Shown here: one piece after another, positions 52,036 to 59,984 of the stretch
How positions within the stretch are numbered: position 1 is the stretch's first letter
How the letters are laid out: every line of letters begins with the position of its first letter
Source: Kribbella solani
GTDB lineage: Bacteria; Actinomycetota; Actinomycetes; Propionibacteriales; Kribbellaceae
Length of the DNA: 64,000 nucleotides
Direction of reading: 5' to 3'
NCBI RefSeq assembly: GCF_014205295.1
Contig: NZ_JACHNF010000001.1
Span: 2,914,001 to 2,978,000 of the forward strand
The notes under the pieces: model-generated
Database searches by the model: none
Seen by the model: only the letters and a program-made list of their open reading frames with translations
Told to the model about the DNA's origin: nothing
Program-made: the position numbers and the translations under genes

Positions 52036-52599
52036 TCAGAGCAGTCGATCGACCAAGTTGTCTACGTAGGTTGGCGTGAGCGGGCCCGCGTTGAAGAGGA
52101 CTCGGATGTACAGGGGCGCCAGAACATGGTCCAGTACGTCGTCGATCGGGGGTGTGGTTTCGCCGCGTTCCTGGGCGCGGTCCAGCATGGACTGGAGTTG
52201 CTGGGAGCGGTCGGCGAGGAGGTTGTCTCGGGCGCGGATGCCTTGTTCGCCGGCGCTGTGCAGTGCGAGCAGCAGTTGCAGGAGGGCCGGTCCGTCGGGG
52301 CCGGTGATTTCGCGCGCGACGGCGGCCGCGTACGCGCGTAGGTCCCCGGCGATGCTCCCGGTGTCCGGCATCGGCGAGCGCGCGTTCAGCCGCGTGAGCA
52401 TCACGTCGGTCAGGAGCGCTTCCAAGCTCCCCCACCGGCGATAGACGCTGCTGTCGGCCACCCCGGCGCGCGCCGCGACCTCCCCGACGGTGAAGTTCCC
52501 GTACCCACGCTCGCCGACCAGACCGGTGACCGCTTCGTGCACCGCCGCCTGTACGCGCGCGCTCCGCCCACCTGGCCGCCGGGCTCGTCTCTCATCCAC
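52036..52599 (-). CDS. TetR family repressor of the adjacent MFS gene
   Basis: 187 residues from GTG 52599. The N-terminal HTH (FTVGEVAARAGVADSSVYRRWGSLEALL) is canonical, with a C-terminal TetR_C-like ligand domain (PALLQLLLALHSAGEQG, LDHVLAPLYIRVLF). It is divergent from a 14-TM efflux pump with two palindromic sites in the 98-nt gap, so it very probably represses itself and the pump until a toxic ligand binds. Confidence 0.9.
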   Translation of the reverse strand: MDERRARRPGGRSARVQAAVHEAVTGLVGERGYGNFTVGEVAARAGVADSSVYRRWGSLEALLTDVMLTRLNARSPMPDTGSIAGDLRAYAAAVAREITGPDGPALLQLLLALHSAGEQGIRARDNLLADRSQQLQSMLDRAQERGETTPPIDDVLDHVLAPLYIRVLFNAGPLTPTYVDNLVDRLL

Positions 52600-52609
52600 G
52601 CCTCCACCT

Positions 52610-52633
52610 TAACGCAGTTACCACTTGCGTTTA
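52610..52633. promoter_or_regulatory. TetR operator candidate 1
   Basis: TAACGCAGT, then ACTTGCGTTTA after TACC: arms AACGCA and TGCGTT are perfect complements. It shares AACGCAGT with the second site. Confidence 0.6.
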
Positions 52634-52655
52634 CCGCGACCCGGTCATACAGTCA

Positions 52656-52681
52656 CTAACGCAGTCACGGACTGCATTTAG
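52656..52681. promoter_or_regulatory. TetR operator candidate 2
   Basis: CTAACGCAGTC-ACG-GACTGCATTTAG, a near-perfect palindrome centred about 47 bp from site 1 and 17 nt before the MFS start. Confidence 0.65.
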
Positions 52682-52697
52682 CGATGAGAGGACCGCG

Positions 52698-54107
52698 TTG
52701 ACCGCGTACGAGAAGACCGCAGCACCCAGCATCACGCACAACACCCGCAACCGAGCAGCACTCCTGACCCTGACCTGCCTGGGACAGTTCATGGTGCTGC
52801 TGGACAACACGATCGTCGGCGCGGCACTGCCAGATATGCAGCATCGGCTGCACGTCGACCTGACCGGCCTGCAATGGATCGTCGACGCGTACGTACTGCT
52901 CGTCGCGATGCTGCTCTTGTCCGGCGGCGTCTTCGCGGACCGCTTCGGCCGCAAACGCCTGTACCTGATCGGCGTCGCGATCTTCACCGTCGCGTCCGCG
53001 TTGTGTTCGCTCGCCCCCTCGCTCGGCTGGCTGATCGCGGGCCGCGCGCTCCAAGGCATCGGCGCCGCGGCGCTCTCCCCCGCCTCGCTGGCGCTACTCG
53101 CCGTCGCGTACCCGCGCCCCGAGGAACGGGTCAAGGCGATCGGTCTCTGGGCCGGCTTCAGCGGCATCGGTCTCGCCGCCGGGCCGCTGGCCGGTGGCGT
53201 ACTGACGGACACCTTCGGCTGGCCCGCCATCTTCCTCGTGAACCTTCCGATCGGCGTCGTACTGCTGCTGGCCGGTCGTCGCGTACTGGGTGAGTCCCGC
53301 AGCCCGAACGCTCCCGCGATCGACATCCCGGGAACGTGGCTGTCCGTACTCGCGGTCGGAGCACTCACGTACGGGCTGATCGAAGGCGGCGCGAGCGGCT
53401 GGACCTCACCGGTGATCCTCAGCGCCTTCGCGGCGGGCACCGTACTCCTCGTCGCCTTCCTCGTCGTCGAACACCGTCGAGCCGCACCGATGCTGCCGTT
53501 GCGGTTGTTCCGGCAGCGGCTGTTCACGGTTTCCAACACGGCGATGGTCGTTGTTGGTTTCGCGCTGATGGGGTCGTCGTTCTTCTTCTCGCAGTTCTTC
53601 GTGTCGGTGCAGGGCAGCTCGCTTCTGCGCGCGGCTCTGCAGACGCTTCCGGTTTCGCTGACGATGGTGATCGTCAGCCCGTACGCCGGCCGACTCGCTG
53701 CCCGGTACGGGTTCCGGATCGTCGTCACTGCCGGGTTGGCGCTGGCCGGGGTTGGGCTGGTTGCGCTCGGCCTTGTGCATGCGGACACCGGGTACGGGAA
53801 TGTTTGGTGGCGGTTGGCGATCGCCGGCGCCGGGTTCGCGTTGACGATGTCACCGTTGACCGGCGCCGCGATTCAGGCAGTCAATCCGCAGGAAGGCGGT
53901 CTCGCGTCGGGAATCAGCAGCACTACCCGGCAGATCGGTGCAGTCCTTGGCGTGGCGGTGCTCGGGGCGATAGTCCGTACGCGCGAATCCAACGGAGCAA
54001 CCTTCGAAGCAGGCCTCAACACCGCCTTCACCACAGCCGGCATCATCACCCTGACCACCGCCATCTTCACCGCCCTCTGGCTGACAAAAGACAAAACTCC
54101 GCGATAG
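52698..54107 (+). CDS. MFS multidrug exporter, DHA2 (14-TM) type
   Basis: 469 residues from TTG 52698. QFMVLLDNTIVGAALP with LQWIVDAYVLL is motif D1/C region; GGVFADRFGRKRLYL is motif A and GIGLAAGPLAGG motif C of drug exporters. About 14 hydrophobic segments. It would export drugs or toxins against the proton gradient. It is controlled by the divergent TetR gene through the paired operators. Confidence 0.9.
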   Translation: MTAYEKTAAPSITHNTRNRAALLTLTCLGQFMVLLDNTIVGAALPDMQHRLHVDLTGLQWIVDAYVLLVAMLLLSGGVFADRFGRKRLYLIGVAIFTVASALCSLAPSLGWLIAGRALQGIGAAALSPASLALLAVAYPRPEERVKAIGLWAGFSGIGLAAGPLAGGVLTDTFGWPAIFLVNLPIGVVLLLAGRRVLGESRSPNAPAIDIPGTWLSVLAVGALTYGLIEGGASGWTSPVILSAFAAGTVLLVAFLVVEHRRAAPMLPLRLFRQRLFTVSNTAMVVVGFALMGSSFFFSQFFVSVQGSSLLRAALQTLPVSLTMVIVSPYAGRLAARYGFRIVVTAGLALAGVGLVALGLVHADTGYGNVWWRLAIAGAGFALTMSPLTGAAIQAVNPQEGGLASGISSTTRQIGAVLGVAVLGAIVRTRESNGATFEAGLNTAFTTAGIITLTTAIFTALWLTKDKTPR

Positions 54108-54198
54108 GACTCCGCGCGCTACCTTCGTCGTTGCGCTCCTCACCGCCCGGGGCTCGTGCTTCTCGCGCGGGGTTGGTGATTGCCGTGGTGTCGTGTAG

Positions 54199-54729
54199 TT
54201 GCCGGTAACAAGGATCTGTCCCGGGCCGCTGGTTGTTGGTCTGGATCATTTCTACGACATGTTCCCGTCCGACTGGGCCGGACATCCGCGCGGACCTGGG
54301 CCAGGATTCTGGCAGGACGTGGTGCTGGACCAGGACGGGAAGCCCTGCATTGTCACGCATTACGGTGCTGCCGGGGTCCGGCTGCTCGCCGGCATGCGCG
54401 CGTCCGTACTCGCCCTGCTGAACACCGGAAACGACATCATCCTTGACGAGATGCCGGTCGACAAGACGGTCATGCCGGCCTGGCGTGAAGTGCTTGCTGG
54501 CTATGACGCGTACTGGGTGGCGCTGCGGGCACCGCTCGACGTGATCGAACAACGCGAGGACGAACGGAACCACGGGCGCCACATCGGCAATGCGCGCGGG
54601 CATGAAGGGCATGGGATGGATGGACGGTTCGACCTCGTGCTGGACACTGCTGAGCTGTCGCCGGACGCTCGCGCAATCGCCATCATCGATGCCTTTAGCA
54701 ACCAAGCGCGGGGGTCTTCCGGTAGGTGA
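54199..54729 (+). pseudogene. Chloramphenicol-phosphotransferase-like remnant lacking the P-loop
   Basis: 176 codons. VVGLDHFYDMFPSDWAG, GAAGVRLLAGMRASVLALLNTGNDIILDEMPVD, WVALRAPLDVIEQREDERNHGRHIGNAR and FDLVLDTAELSPDA match the CPT-like kinase family from just after its first beta-alpha unit. The Walker A segment (normally about 25 residues earlier, GxxSSGKS/T) is absent, and no frame of the preceding 100 nt encodes it. Without it ATP binding should fail. No ribosome site precedes the TTG. Confidence 0.7.
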
Positions 54730-54770
54730 CGGCCGTTGGGTGGAGGTAACCGGCAGGCGGCGGGCGGAGG

Positions 54771-54840
54771 GGTTCACCTCTTAAGTGGACGGCTCATCCC
54801 TCGTATGCCGGGCAGTAACCGACCAGCTGAGAGGTGAACC
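54771..54840. repeat. Inverted repeat GGTTCACCTCT / AGAGGTGAACC
   Basis: Perfect 11-bp arms at 54771-54781 and 54830-54840 with a 48-nt centre; a third half-copy, AGAGGTGAAT, follows at 54871. It lies after the kinase remnant. Confidence 0.65.
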
Positions 54841-55394
54841 TGTGGGATGGGCCGGTGACGCGCACGGGTGAGAGGTGAATGGGAGGTCGGCGGCTGGATC
54901 GCCGGCGGTTGGTCCGGCAGGAAGCCCGCGTGGTTCCATCACCAGCATCCATCAGGCCGAACGCACCGGCATTGGTAGTAACCCCGCGTAGCAAGCGCAG
55001 GTCGCGCACTGGGCTGACGGCCACCGTGCCGCCAAGGTCGCGCCGCTGGGCGCGCTGTCCAGGGCGGCAACCCCGCAAACCCCCAGCGGCAGCCGCGAAA
55101 GACCAGGCGACAGCCCCATCCCGGCGACAGCCGCGGAAGAGCAGGCGACAAGCCACGTCCTGGCGAGAGCACCGCAGACCTGGCGACAGCTCGGAAATCC
55201 GGCGACAGCCGGAGAACCCGACGGAGGCGGGCAAGTCCGGCTCCACAGCGAACCGCCGTACCAGCGGGCGGCTCGCGTACGTGGACGCCGGTGAATGCAC
55301 CGGCGCTAGGCCTGGACGGGTGGGAGCGCGAGTAGCAGGCGCGAGAGGAGCGGAGCGACGGAGCACCGGCGGAGCGGGGGCGGGTGGGTGGTTG
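54841..55394. other. Gap of over 500 nt with degenerate repeats, no gene called
   Basis: Open frames on both strands here are shaped by the repeat array at 55086-55209 and resemble no protein. I see no ribosome sites or promoter of note. Confidence 0.5.
55086..55209. repeat. Degenerate GGCGACAGC repeat array, period about 19
   Basis: GGCGACAGC or close variants begin at 55106, 55123, 55144, 55162, 55182 and 55201 (spacings 17, 21, 18, 20 and 19). The intervening 8-12 nt vary. Too short and irregular for CRISPR. The 19-bp average period matches that of the array after whiB, though the sequence differs. Confidence 0.65.
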
Positions 55395-56132
55395 TTAGTG
55401 GCAGGGGGTTTCTTCTGTGGGGGGTTTGGGGGTGCGGCCGGATGGTTTCTCCCAGGGTTCTTGGCGGCCGAGGGGGGTTAGGTCGAGGGCGGTGACTGTG
55501 AAGGTCATGGCGTCTGGGCCGCGGCCGTAGGTGGAGTAGGTGTGGTAGATCTGCTCGCCGTCTTGCAGGAAGCAGCTCATGCCGTGTAGGTCGAAGGGTT
55601 GCGGGCTTTGGGTGAACTCGTTGTCGGGCTGTACGTCCCAGTCGGCTTTCGAGCGGTAGTTGTATTCGAACGGCACCCGCGACTCGTCCAGGGTGACGTG
55701 GAAGTCGTAGTTGAAGTCCGTGTCGCCTGATGAGTACCACGGGTATTCCCAGCCGCGCGTTTCCCGGTACGCGGCGAGTTTCTCGTACGGTGCGCGTGAC
55801 ACCAGCGCGAAGGACGTGTTCGCCTCGTGCAGGCTGTTCTGTGTACCGATGTCGTCCACCAGCCACGTGCAGTTCGAGCAGCCCGCGTCCCACTCGGGCT
55901 GGAACATGAAATGGTATACCAAAAGTTGCGGGCGGCCTTCGAAGAGATCGAGGAGGCTGGCCGGGCCGGCGGCGCCGGTGAAGGTGTAGGGCTTGTCGAG
56001 GCGCACCATCGGGAGTTCGCGGCGGCGGGTGTTCAGTGCGTCGCGTTGTTTGGTGAACGCCTTCTCCTCGGCCAGCAGCGCGCGGCGCGCGGTCAGCCAT
56101 TCGTCGCGGGACACGATCTCCGGCAGGTTCAT
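55395..56132 (-). CDS. DUF899 thioredoxin-like protein
   Basis: 245 residues from ATG 56132 (GAGGAG upstream). EKAFTKQRDALNTRRRELPMV, LLVYHFMFQPEWDAGCSNCTWLVDD (CSNC), GWEYPWYSSGDTDFNYDF and SCFLQDGEQIYHTYSTYGRG are DUF899 hallmarks. The fold is thioredoxin-like with a CxxC-type pair, and the family's activity is unknown. Third-position G+C seems slightly lower near its 3' end than in neighbours. Confidence 0.92.
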   Translation of the reverse strand: MNLPEIVSRDEWLTARRALLAEEKAFTKQRDALNTRRRELPMVRLDKPYTFTGAAGPASLLDLFEGRPQLLVYHFMFQPEWDAGCSNCTWLVDDIGTQNSLHEANTSFALVSRAPYEKLAAYRETRGWEYPWYSSGDTDFNYDFHVTLDESRVPFEYNYRSKADWDVQPDNEFTQSPQPFDLHGMSCFLQDGEQIYHTYSTYGRGPDAMTFTVTALDLTPLGRQEPWEKPSGRTPKPPTEETPCH

Positions 56133-56238
56133 TCGAGCTCCTCAAGTACGCAAAACGACAACGAATCAGCACCGATCACCTGGTACGTCGGAGCGGACGT
56201 ACCGGGTTCGACACGACCTGGATGCGAAACTTGGGAGC

Positions 56239-57384
56239 ATGCGCAGACGGGTACGCACCAGCATCGTGATCCTGATTCTGGTCGTGCTTCTCGGCGGGGC
56301 CGGGTACGTCGGGTGGGTGCTGGTGCAGCGCTCGGAGCCGGTGTCGTTGCCGGAGCCGACCGGGAACTTCCAGGTCGGGCGCAGGACGTTCGAGTGGACG
56401 GATACGCCGCGGCGCGATCCGTACGCGGATGGTCCGCGCAAGCTGGCTGTCTGGCTTTGGTATCCCGTCGCGAAACAGACCACCGGGCACCGTGTCGAGT
56501 ACGCGCCCGGACTGTGGAGTGGTCTGCACCTGAAAGCGCCACTCTCGTTGCTGCAGGGGCCGTTCGACACGCTGCAGGATCGCGCGCTGGACCGGGCGGC
56601 GATCGCGCCGGGGCGGTTCCCGGTGGTTGTGCTGATGCCGGGGATGGGCCTATCGGCGCCGATGTACGCGGCGCTGGCCGAGGATCTCGCGAGTCACGGG
56701 TACCTGGTCGCGGGCGTCACCCCGACGTACTCCGCGAACCTCACCGTGCTCGCCGGCCAGAGTGTCGAGAGCAAACCGGCCGCGAACCCGTCGAACCTCG
56801 GCGACAGCAACGAGGCCGCGCGACAGACCGGCGATCAACTGGTGAACGTCTGGGCCGCCGACGCGCGGTTCGCGGCCGGCATGGTCGCGAAGCAAGTCCC
56901 TGGTTCGGTCGACAACGCGGTCGGGCCCTCGTACGTCGGCCACTCGTTCGGCGGCGCCGCGTCGCTCGAAGCGTGCCGGCAGGACTCGCGGTGTACGGCG
57001 GCGGTCGACCTGGACGGCGCGCAGTTCGGCGACGTGGTGCAGAAGGGCGTCAAGGCACCGATGCTGCTGCTCGGTGCCGACGACTCGTGCATCACCAGCG
57101 TCTGCGGCCCGGACGCCAAGAACGACGACAGCCGGGACCGCGCCCTCTCGTTGCTCAAGGCAAGCACTGGTACGTCGTGGTGCGCGACCGTCCCGGGCAG
57201 CAGGCACTTCAACTTCACCGACTACGGCGTGTACTACCTCGCGTACCCGCTGCGCAAGTTCCTCCCGCTCGGCAGCGTCGACCCGCGGCACGCGCTGACG
57301 GTCCAGAACGGGTACATCACCACGTTCCTCTCCCACGTCATCCACGGAACCGCCGCGCCCGGCGCCCCGACCTGCCAGAAATAA
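56239..57384 (+). CDS. Membrane-anchored alpha/beta hydrolase, PAF-acetylhydrolase-like
   Basis: 381 residues. An N-terminal anchor (TSIVILILVVLLGGAGYVGWVLV) precedes an extracytoplasmic domain with KLAVWLWYPV, FPVVVLMPGMGLS, YVGHSFGGAASLEACRQD (nucleophile Ser in GHSFGG), LLLGADDSC (Asp) and GSRHFNFTDY (His). This set fits platelet-activating-factor acetylhydrolase-type lipases. Four cysteines in the outer domain may form disulfides. The start is set by the anchor; GGGAG lies unusually close to the ATG. Confidence 0.85.
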   Translation: MRRRVRTSIVILILVVLLGGAGYVGWVLVQRSEPVSLPEPTGNFQVGRRTFEWTDTPRRDPYADGPRKLAVWLWYPVAKQTTGHRVEYAPGLWSGLHLKAPLSLLQGPFDTLQDRALDRAAIAPGRFPVVVLMPGMGLSAPMYAALAEDLASHGYLVAGVTPTYSANLTVLAGQSVESKPAANPSNLGDSNEAARQTGDQLVNVWAADARFAAGMVAKQVPGSVDNAVGPSYVGHSFGGAASLEACRQDSRCTAAVDLDGAQFGDVVQKGVKAPMLLLGADDSCITSVCGPDAKNDDSRDRALSLLKASTGTSWCATVPGSRHFNFTDYGVYYLAYPLRKFLPLGSVDPRHALTVQNGYITTFLSHVIHGTAAPGAPTCQK

Positions 57385-57389
57385 GGAAC

Positions 57390-57875
57390 CTACAGGTCCA
57401 ATTCGTAGGTCTGGCCAAGGAGTTTGTCTCCCCACAGCTCGTGCGGCTCGGAGGCGGTGAGACGGAACCCGCGGTTCAGATAGATGTGCCGGGCCGCGGC
57501 CAGCGGATCGTTGGTCCACAGCACCATCCGCTTGTACCCGGCGTCGCGGGCGAAGGCGAGGCAGGTGTCGACCAGCTCGGCACCAAGCTTCAGGCCGCGC
57601 GCGGCCGGGGTGACCAGCAGCAGCCGGAGTTGCGCGGTCGTCTCGTCCGGGCCACGGACGCAGAAGATGCTGCCGGCCCGCTCGCCGTCGACCTCGGCGA
57701 TCCACGCCGCTTCACGGACCTCGTCGTGCTCGGTCGCGTACGCCGCCACGAGCTGCGCGATCAGCGTTTCGTACGCGACTCCCCAGCCGTACTCGGCCGC
57801 GTACACCTCCGCGTGCGACTGCACCACCCAGCCGAGATCGCCCGGTTTGCCCAGCTTCCTGATCAGTTTCGTCAT
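57390..57875 (-). CDS. GNAT family N-acetyltransferase
   Basis: 161 residues from ATG 57875. WIAEVDGERAGSIFCVRG, LRLLLVTPAARGLKLGAELVDTCLAFARDAGY (acetyl-CoA loop) and LAAARHIYLNRGFRLTASEPH are GNAT motifs, with the VVQSHAEVYAAEYGWG start seen in MarR-associated GNATs. It acetylates an unknown amine. It is divergent from a TetR gene with a palindrome between them, so the regulator probably controls it. Confidence 0.88.
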   Translation of the reverse strand: MTKLIRKLGKPGDLGWVVQSHAEVYAAEYGWGVAYETLIAQLVAAYATEHDEVREAAWIAEVDGERAGSIFCVRGPDETTAQLRLLLVTPAARGLKLGAELVDTCLAFARDAGYKRMVLWTNDPLAAARHIYLNRGFRLTASEPHELWGDKLLGQTYELDL

Positions 57876-57892
57876 CAACCCACACCCGATCT

Positions 57893-57912
57893 ACTGACAC
57901 GACTGTTTCAGT
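57893..57912. promoter_or_regulatory. TetR operator candidate between GNAT and TetR genes
   Basis: ACTGACAC (57893-57900), spacer GACT, GTTTCAGT (57905-57912): arms pair at 7 of 8 positions. It lies within 20 nt of both start codons. Confidence 0.5.
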
Positions 57913-57928
57913 ACGCAATACTAGCCCC

Positions 57929-58495
57929 GTGCCGACCACCAAGGAAGCCCCTTCCGCCCGGGAGCAGGAGCTGCTGGAACGCGCCTACGCGTACTCGCTG
58001 ACGCACGGCCTGGGCGACCTGTCGCTGCGCCCGCTGGCGACCGCGATCGGGTCGAGCCCGCGGGTGCTGCTGTTCCTGTTCGGCAGCAAGGACGGCCTGA
58101 TCCGGGCCCTGCTCGCCCGCGGGCGCGCCGACCAGCTGGAGCTCCTGCGCCGGACCGAGCAGCAGTACGACGAGCCGCCCGGCCTGACCGTGGTCGCGCA
58201 CGAACTGTGGACCTGGCTGGCCGCGCCGGAACGCCGGCCGCTCATGACGTTCTGGGTCGAGGCGTACGGGCGGTCGCTGGTCTCACCCGAAGGACCGTGG
58301 GCCGACTTCGCGCGCTCCACGGTCGACGACTGGCTCGAACTGCTCAAGACAAGCGCGCCGGACGAGACGGAAGCGCGGCGTACGGGCGTACTCGCGATGC
58401 TCCGCGGAGCGCTGATCGACCTACTCGCGACCAACGACCTCGCCCGCACCACAGCCGCCCTCGACGACTACCTGGCCGGCACGAAAACTCCTTAG
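57929..58495 (+). CDS. TetR family transcriptional regulator
   Basis: 188 residues from GTG 57929. The HTH (LGDLSLRPLATAIGSSPRVLLFLFGSKDGLI) is followed by a helical ligand domain (LWTWLAAPERRPLMTFWVEAYGRSL). It faces the GNAT gene across a 53-nt gap with a palindromic site. The last bases overlap the convergent RNB gene. Confidence 0.88.
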   Translation: MPTTKEAPSAREQELLERAYAYSLTHGLGDLSLRPLATAIGSSPRVLLFLFGSKDGLIRALLARGRADQLELLRRTEQQYDEPPGLTVVAHELWTWLAAPERRPLMTFWVEAYGRSLVSPEGPWADFARSTVDDWLELLKTSAPDETEARRTGVLAMLRGALIDLLATNDLARTTAALDDYLAGTKTP

Positions 58496-59925
58496 TGGAG
58501 CAGCTCGAAGGCGATCGTGCGTTTGGCGATGTCGGCCTCCACGAGCCGTACGCGGGCCTGCCGGCCGAGCGGCAGCGCGGTACCGGTGACCCGGCCCTCG
58601 ATCGCGATCTTGGTCAGCGCGACGACGCCGCGACCGTTCTCCCGCTCGTCGACCTCGGTGATCACCCCGTCGAACTCCGCGCCGACCTGATCCGCGACCA
58701 GCCCGGCCTCGACCATGCTGACGATCGCCCGTTCGTACGCGTGCGCCCGCCGGTCCGCCTCGTCCATCATCTTCGGGATTTCGTCCATCGACTCGCGCAC
58801 CCACGCCGGTACCTCGGTGCCCGCGGACAGCGCGACGCAGATCTCGCTCGTCCACCGGTCCACCAGCCGCCGCAGCGGCGCGGTCGCATGCGCGTACTCC
58901 GCCTTCATCGCCGCGTGCTGCGGCTGCTCCGGCACGCTCCCGTCGAACGCGCTGTAGCCGGCGCCGCGGAACAGTACGGTGCAGGCCGCGAGCATCGCCG
59001 CGTTCGCCGGAACCTTCGGGTCCAGGCCGTGGATGAACTGCGCGTACGGTGTCGCGTCCGGCCATTCGATGCCGAGCGCCTTCGCGGTGTTGCCGAGTTT
59101 GCGGCGCAGATCGTCATGCGATTCGGGCAAGGTACGCAGGATGCCGATCTTGCCTTTCATCATCAGCTCGGCCGCGGCCATGCCGGTGAGCAGGGAGATC
59201 TGCGCGTTCCAGCCCTCGACCGGCAGCGGCGCGCGGAACTCCAGGCCCCACCCGTGGTTCGAGGTGACGACCTCCTGATCCGGGATCGGCAGGTTGACGC
59301 CGCCACGGTCGAGCTCGCGCTGCTCGCGGAGCTTGCCGACCTCACGCAGCAGTTGCAGCGGCTCCGGTGCCGTACCCGCGTCCAGATCCTTCTGTACGCC
59401 GGCGTAGTTCAGCTTGGCGCGTGACTTCATCAGAGCACGTTCGCACGTGACGGCCGTACCTTCGCCGGTCGCGTCGAGTGTCATCGTCCAGAGGACGGCC
59501 GGGCGGATCTGGCCGGGCAGGAGGGACGCGGCCGCCTCGGAAAGCTCCGGCGGGTGCAGCGGGGTTCGCTTGTCCGGCGCGTACAGGGTTTCGCCGCGCC
59601 GGCGGGCCTCGAGGTCGATCGGGTCGCCGGGTTGTACGTACGCGGCGACGTCGGCGATCGCGTAGTACACCGTGTAGCCGGTGCTGGTTCGCTCGATGTG
59701 TACGGCTTGGTCGAGATCCATCGAGTCCGGTGGGTCGATGGTGACGAACGGGAGATCGGTCCGGTCGAGCTCCGGCAGCCGCGCGTTCCCGGCCGCCGCG
59801 AGCGCCGCCGCGGTCACCTCGGGCGGGAAGGCAGCCGGCACCTCCAGCTCCCGCCGGATGTCCTGCAACGACGCCCGAAACACCTCAGGCACGTCCTCAG
59901 CAAACCGAACCTTCTGCAGCGGCAT
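58492..59925 (-). CDS. RNB-domain 3'-5' exoribonuclease
   Basis: 477 residues. TIDPPDSMDLDQAVHI is the metal-binding acidic cluster of the RNB domain, followed by YYAIADVAAYVQPGDPIDLEARRRGETLY, HPPELSEAAASLLPGQ and HATAPLRRLVDRW. A short S1-like C-terminus ends it; there are no N-terminal cold-shock domains, so it is shorter than RNase R or II. This short form is common in actinobacteria. TAGTCT six nt before the ATG indicates a leaderless transcript. Confidence 0.92.
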   Translation of the reverse strand: MPLQKVRFAEDVPEVFRASLQDIRRELEVPAAFPPEVTAAALAAAGNARLPELDRTDLPFVTIDPPDSMDLDQAVHIERTSTGYTVYYAIADVAAYVQPGDPIDLEARRRGETLYAPDKRTPLHPPELSEAAASLLPGQIRPAVLWTMTLDATGEGTAVTCERALMKSRAKLNYAGVQKDLDAGTAPEPLQLLREVGKLREQRELDRGGVNLPIPDQEVVTSNHGWGLEFRAPLPVEGWNAQISLLTGMAAAELMMKGKIGILRTLPESHDDLRRKLGNTAKALGIEWPDATPYAQFIHGLDPKVPANAAMLAACTVLFRGAGYSAFDGSVPEQPQHAAMKAEYAHATAPLRRLVDRWTSEICVALSAGTEVPAWVRESMDEIPKMMDEADRRAHAYERAIVSMVEAGLVADQVGAEFDGVITEVDERENGRGVVALTKIAIEGRVTGTALPLGRQARVRLVEADIAKRTIAFELLH

Positions 59926-59984
59926 GCAGTCAGACTAGGGCACACCACAATCCACCACGGCCAGGTACGCCGGGTGGGTGGTGG

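Noticed and set aside
55086..55209. Possible CRISPR array
   Set aside because: Repeat word is only about 9 bp, spacings vary from 17 to 21 nt, interiors are degenerate and no cas genes are near.
54794..55366. Leftward 190-codon frame in the repeat gap
   Set aside because: Its sequence is dictated by the GGCGACAGC repeats; no start signal or family.
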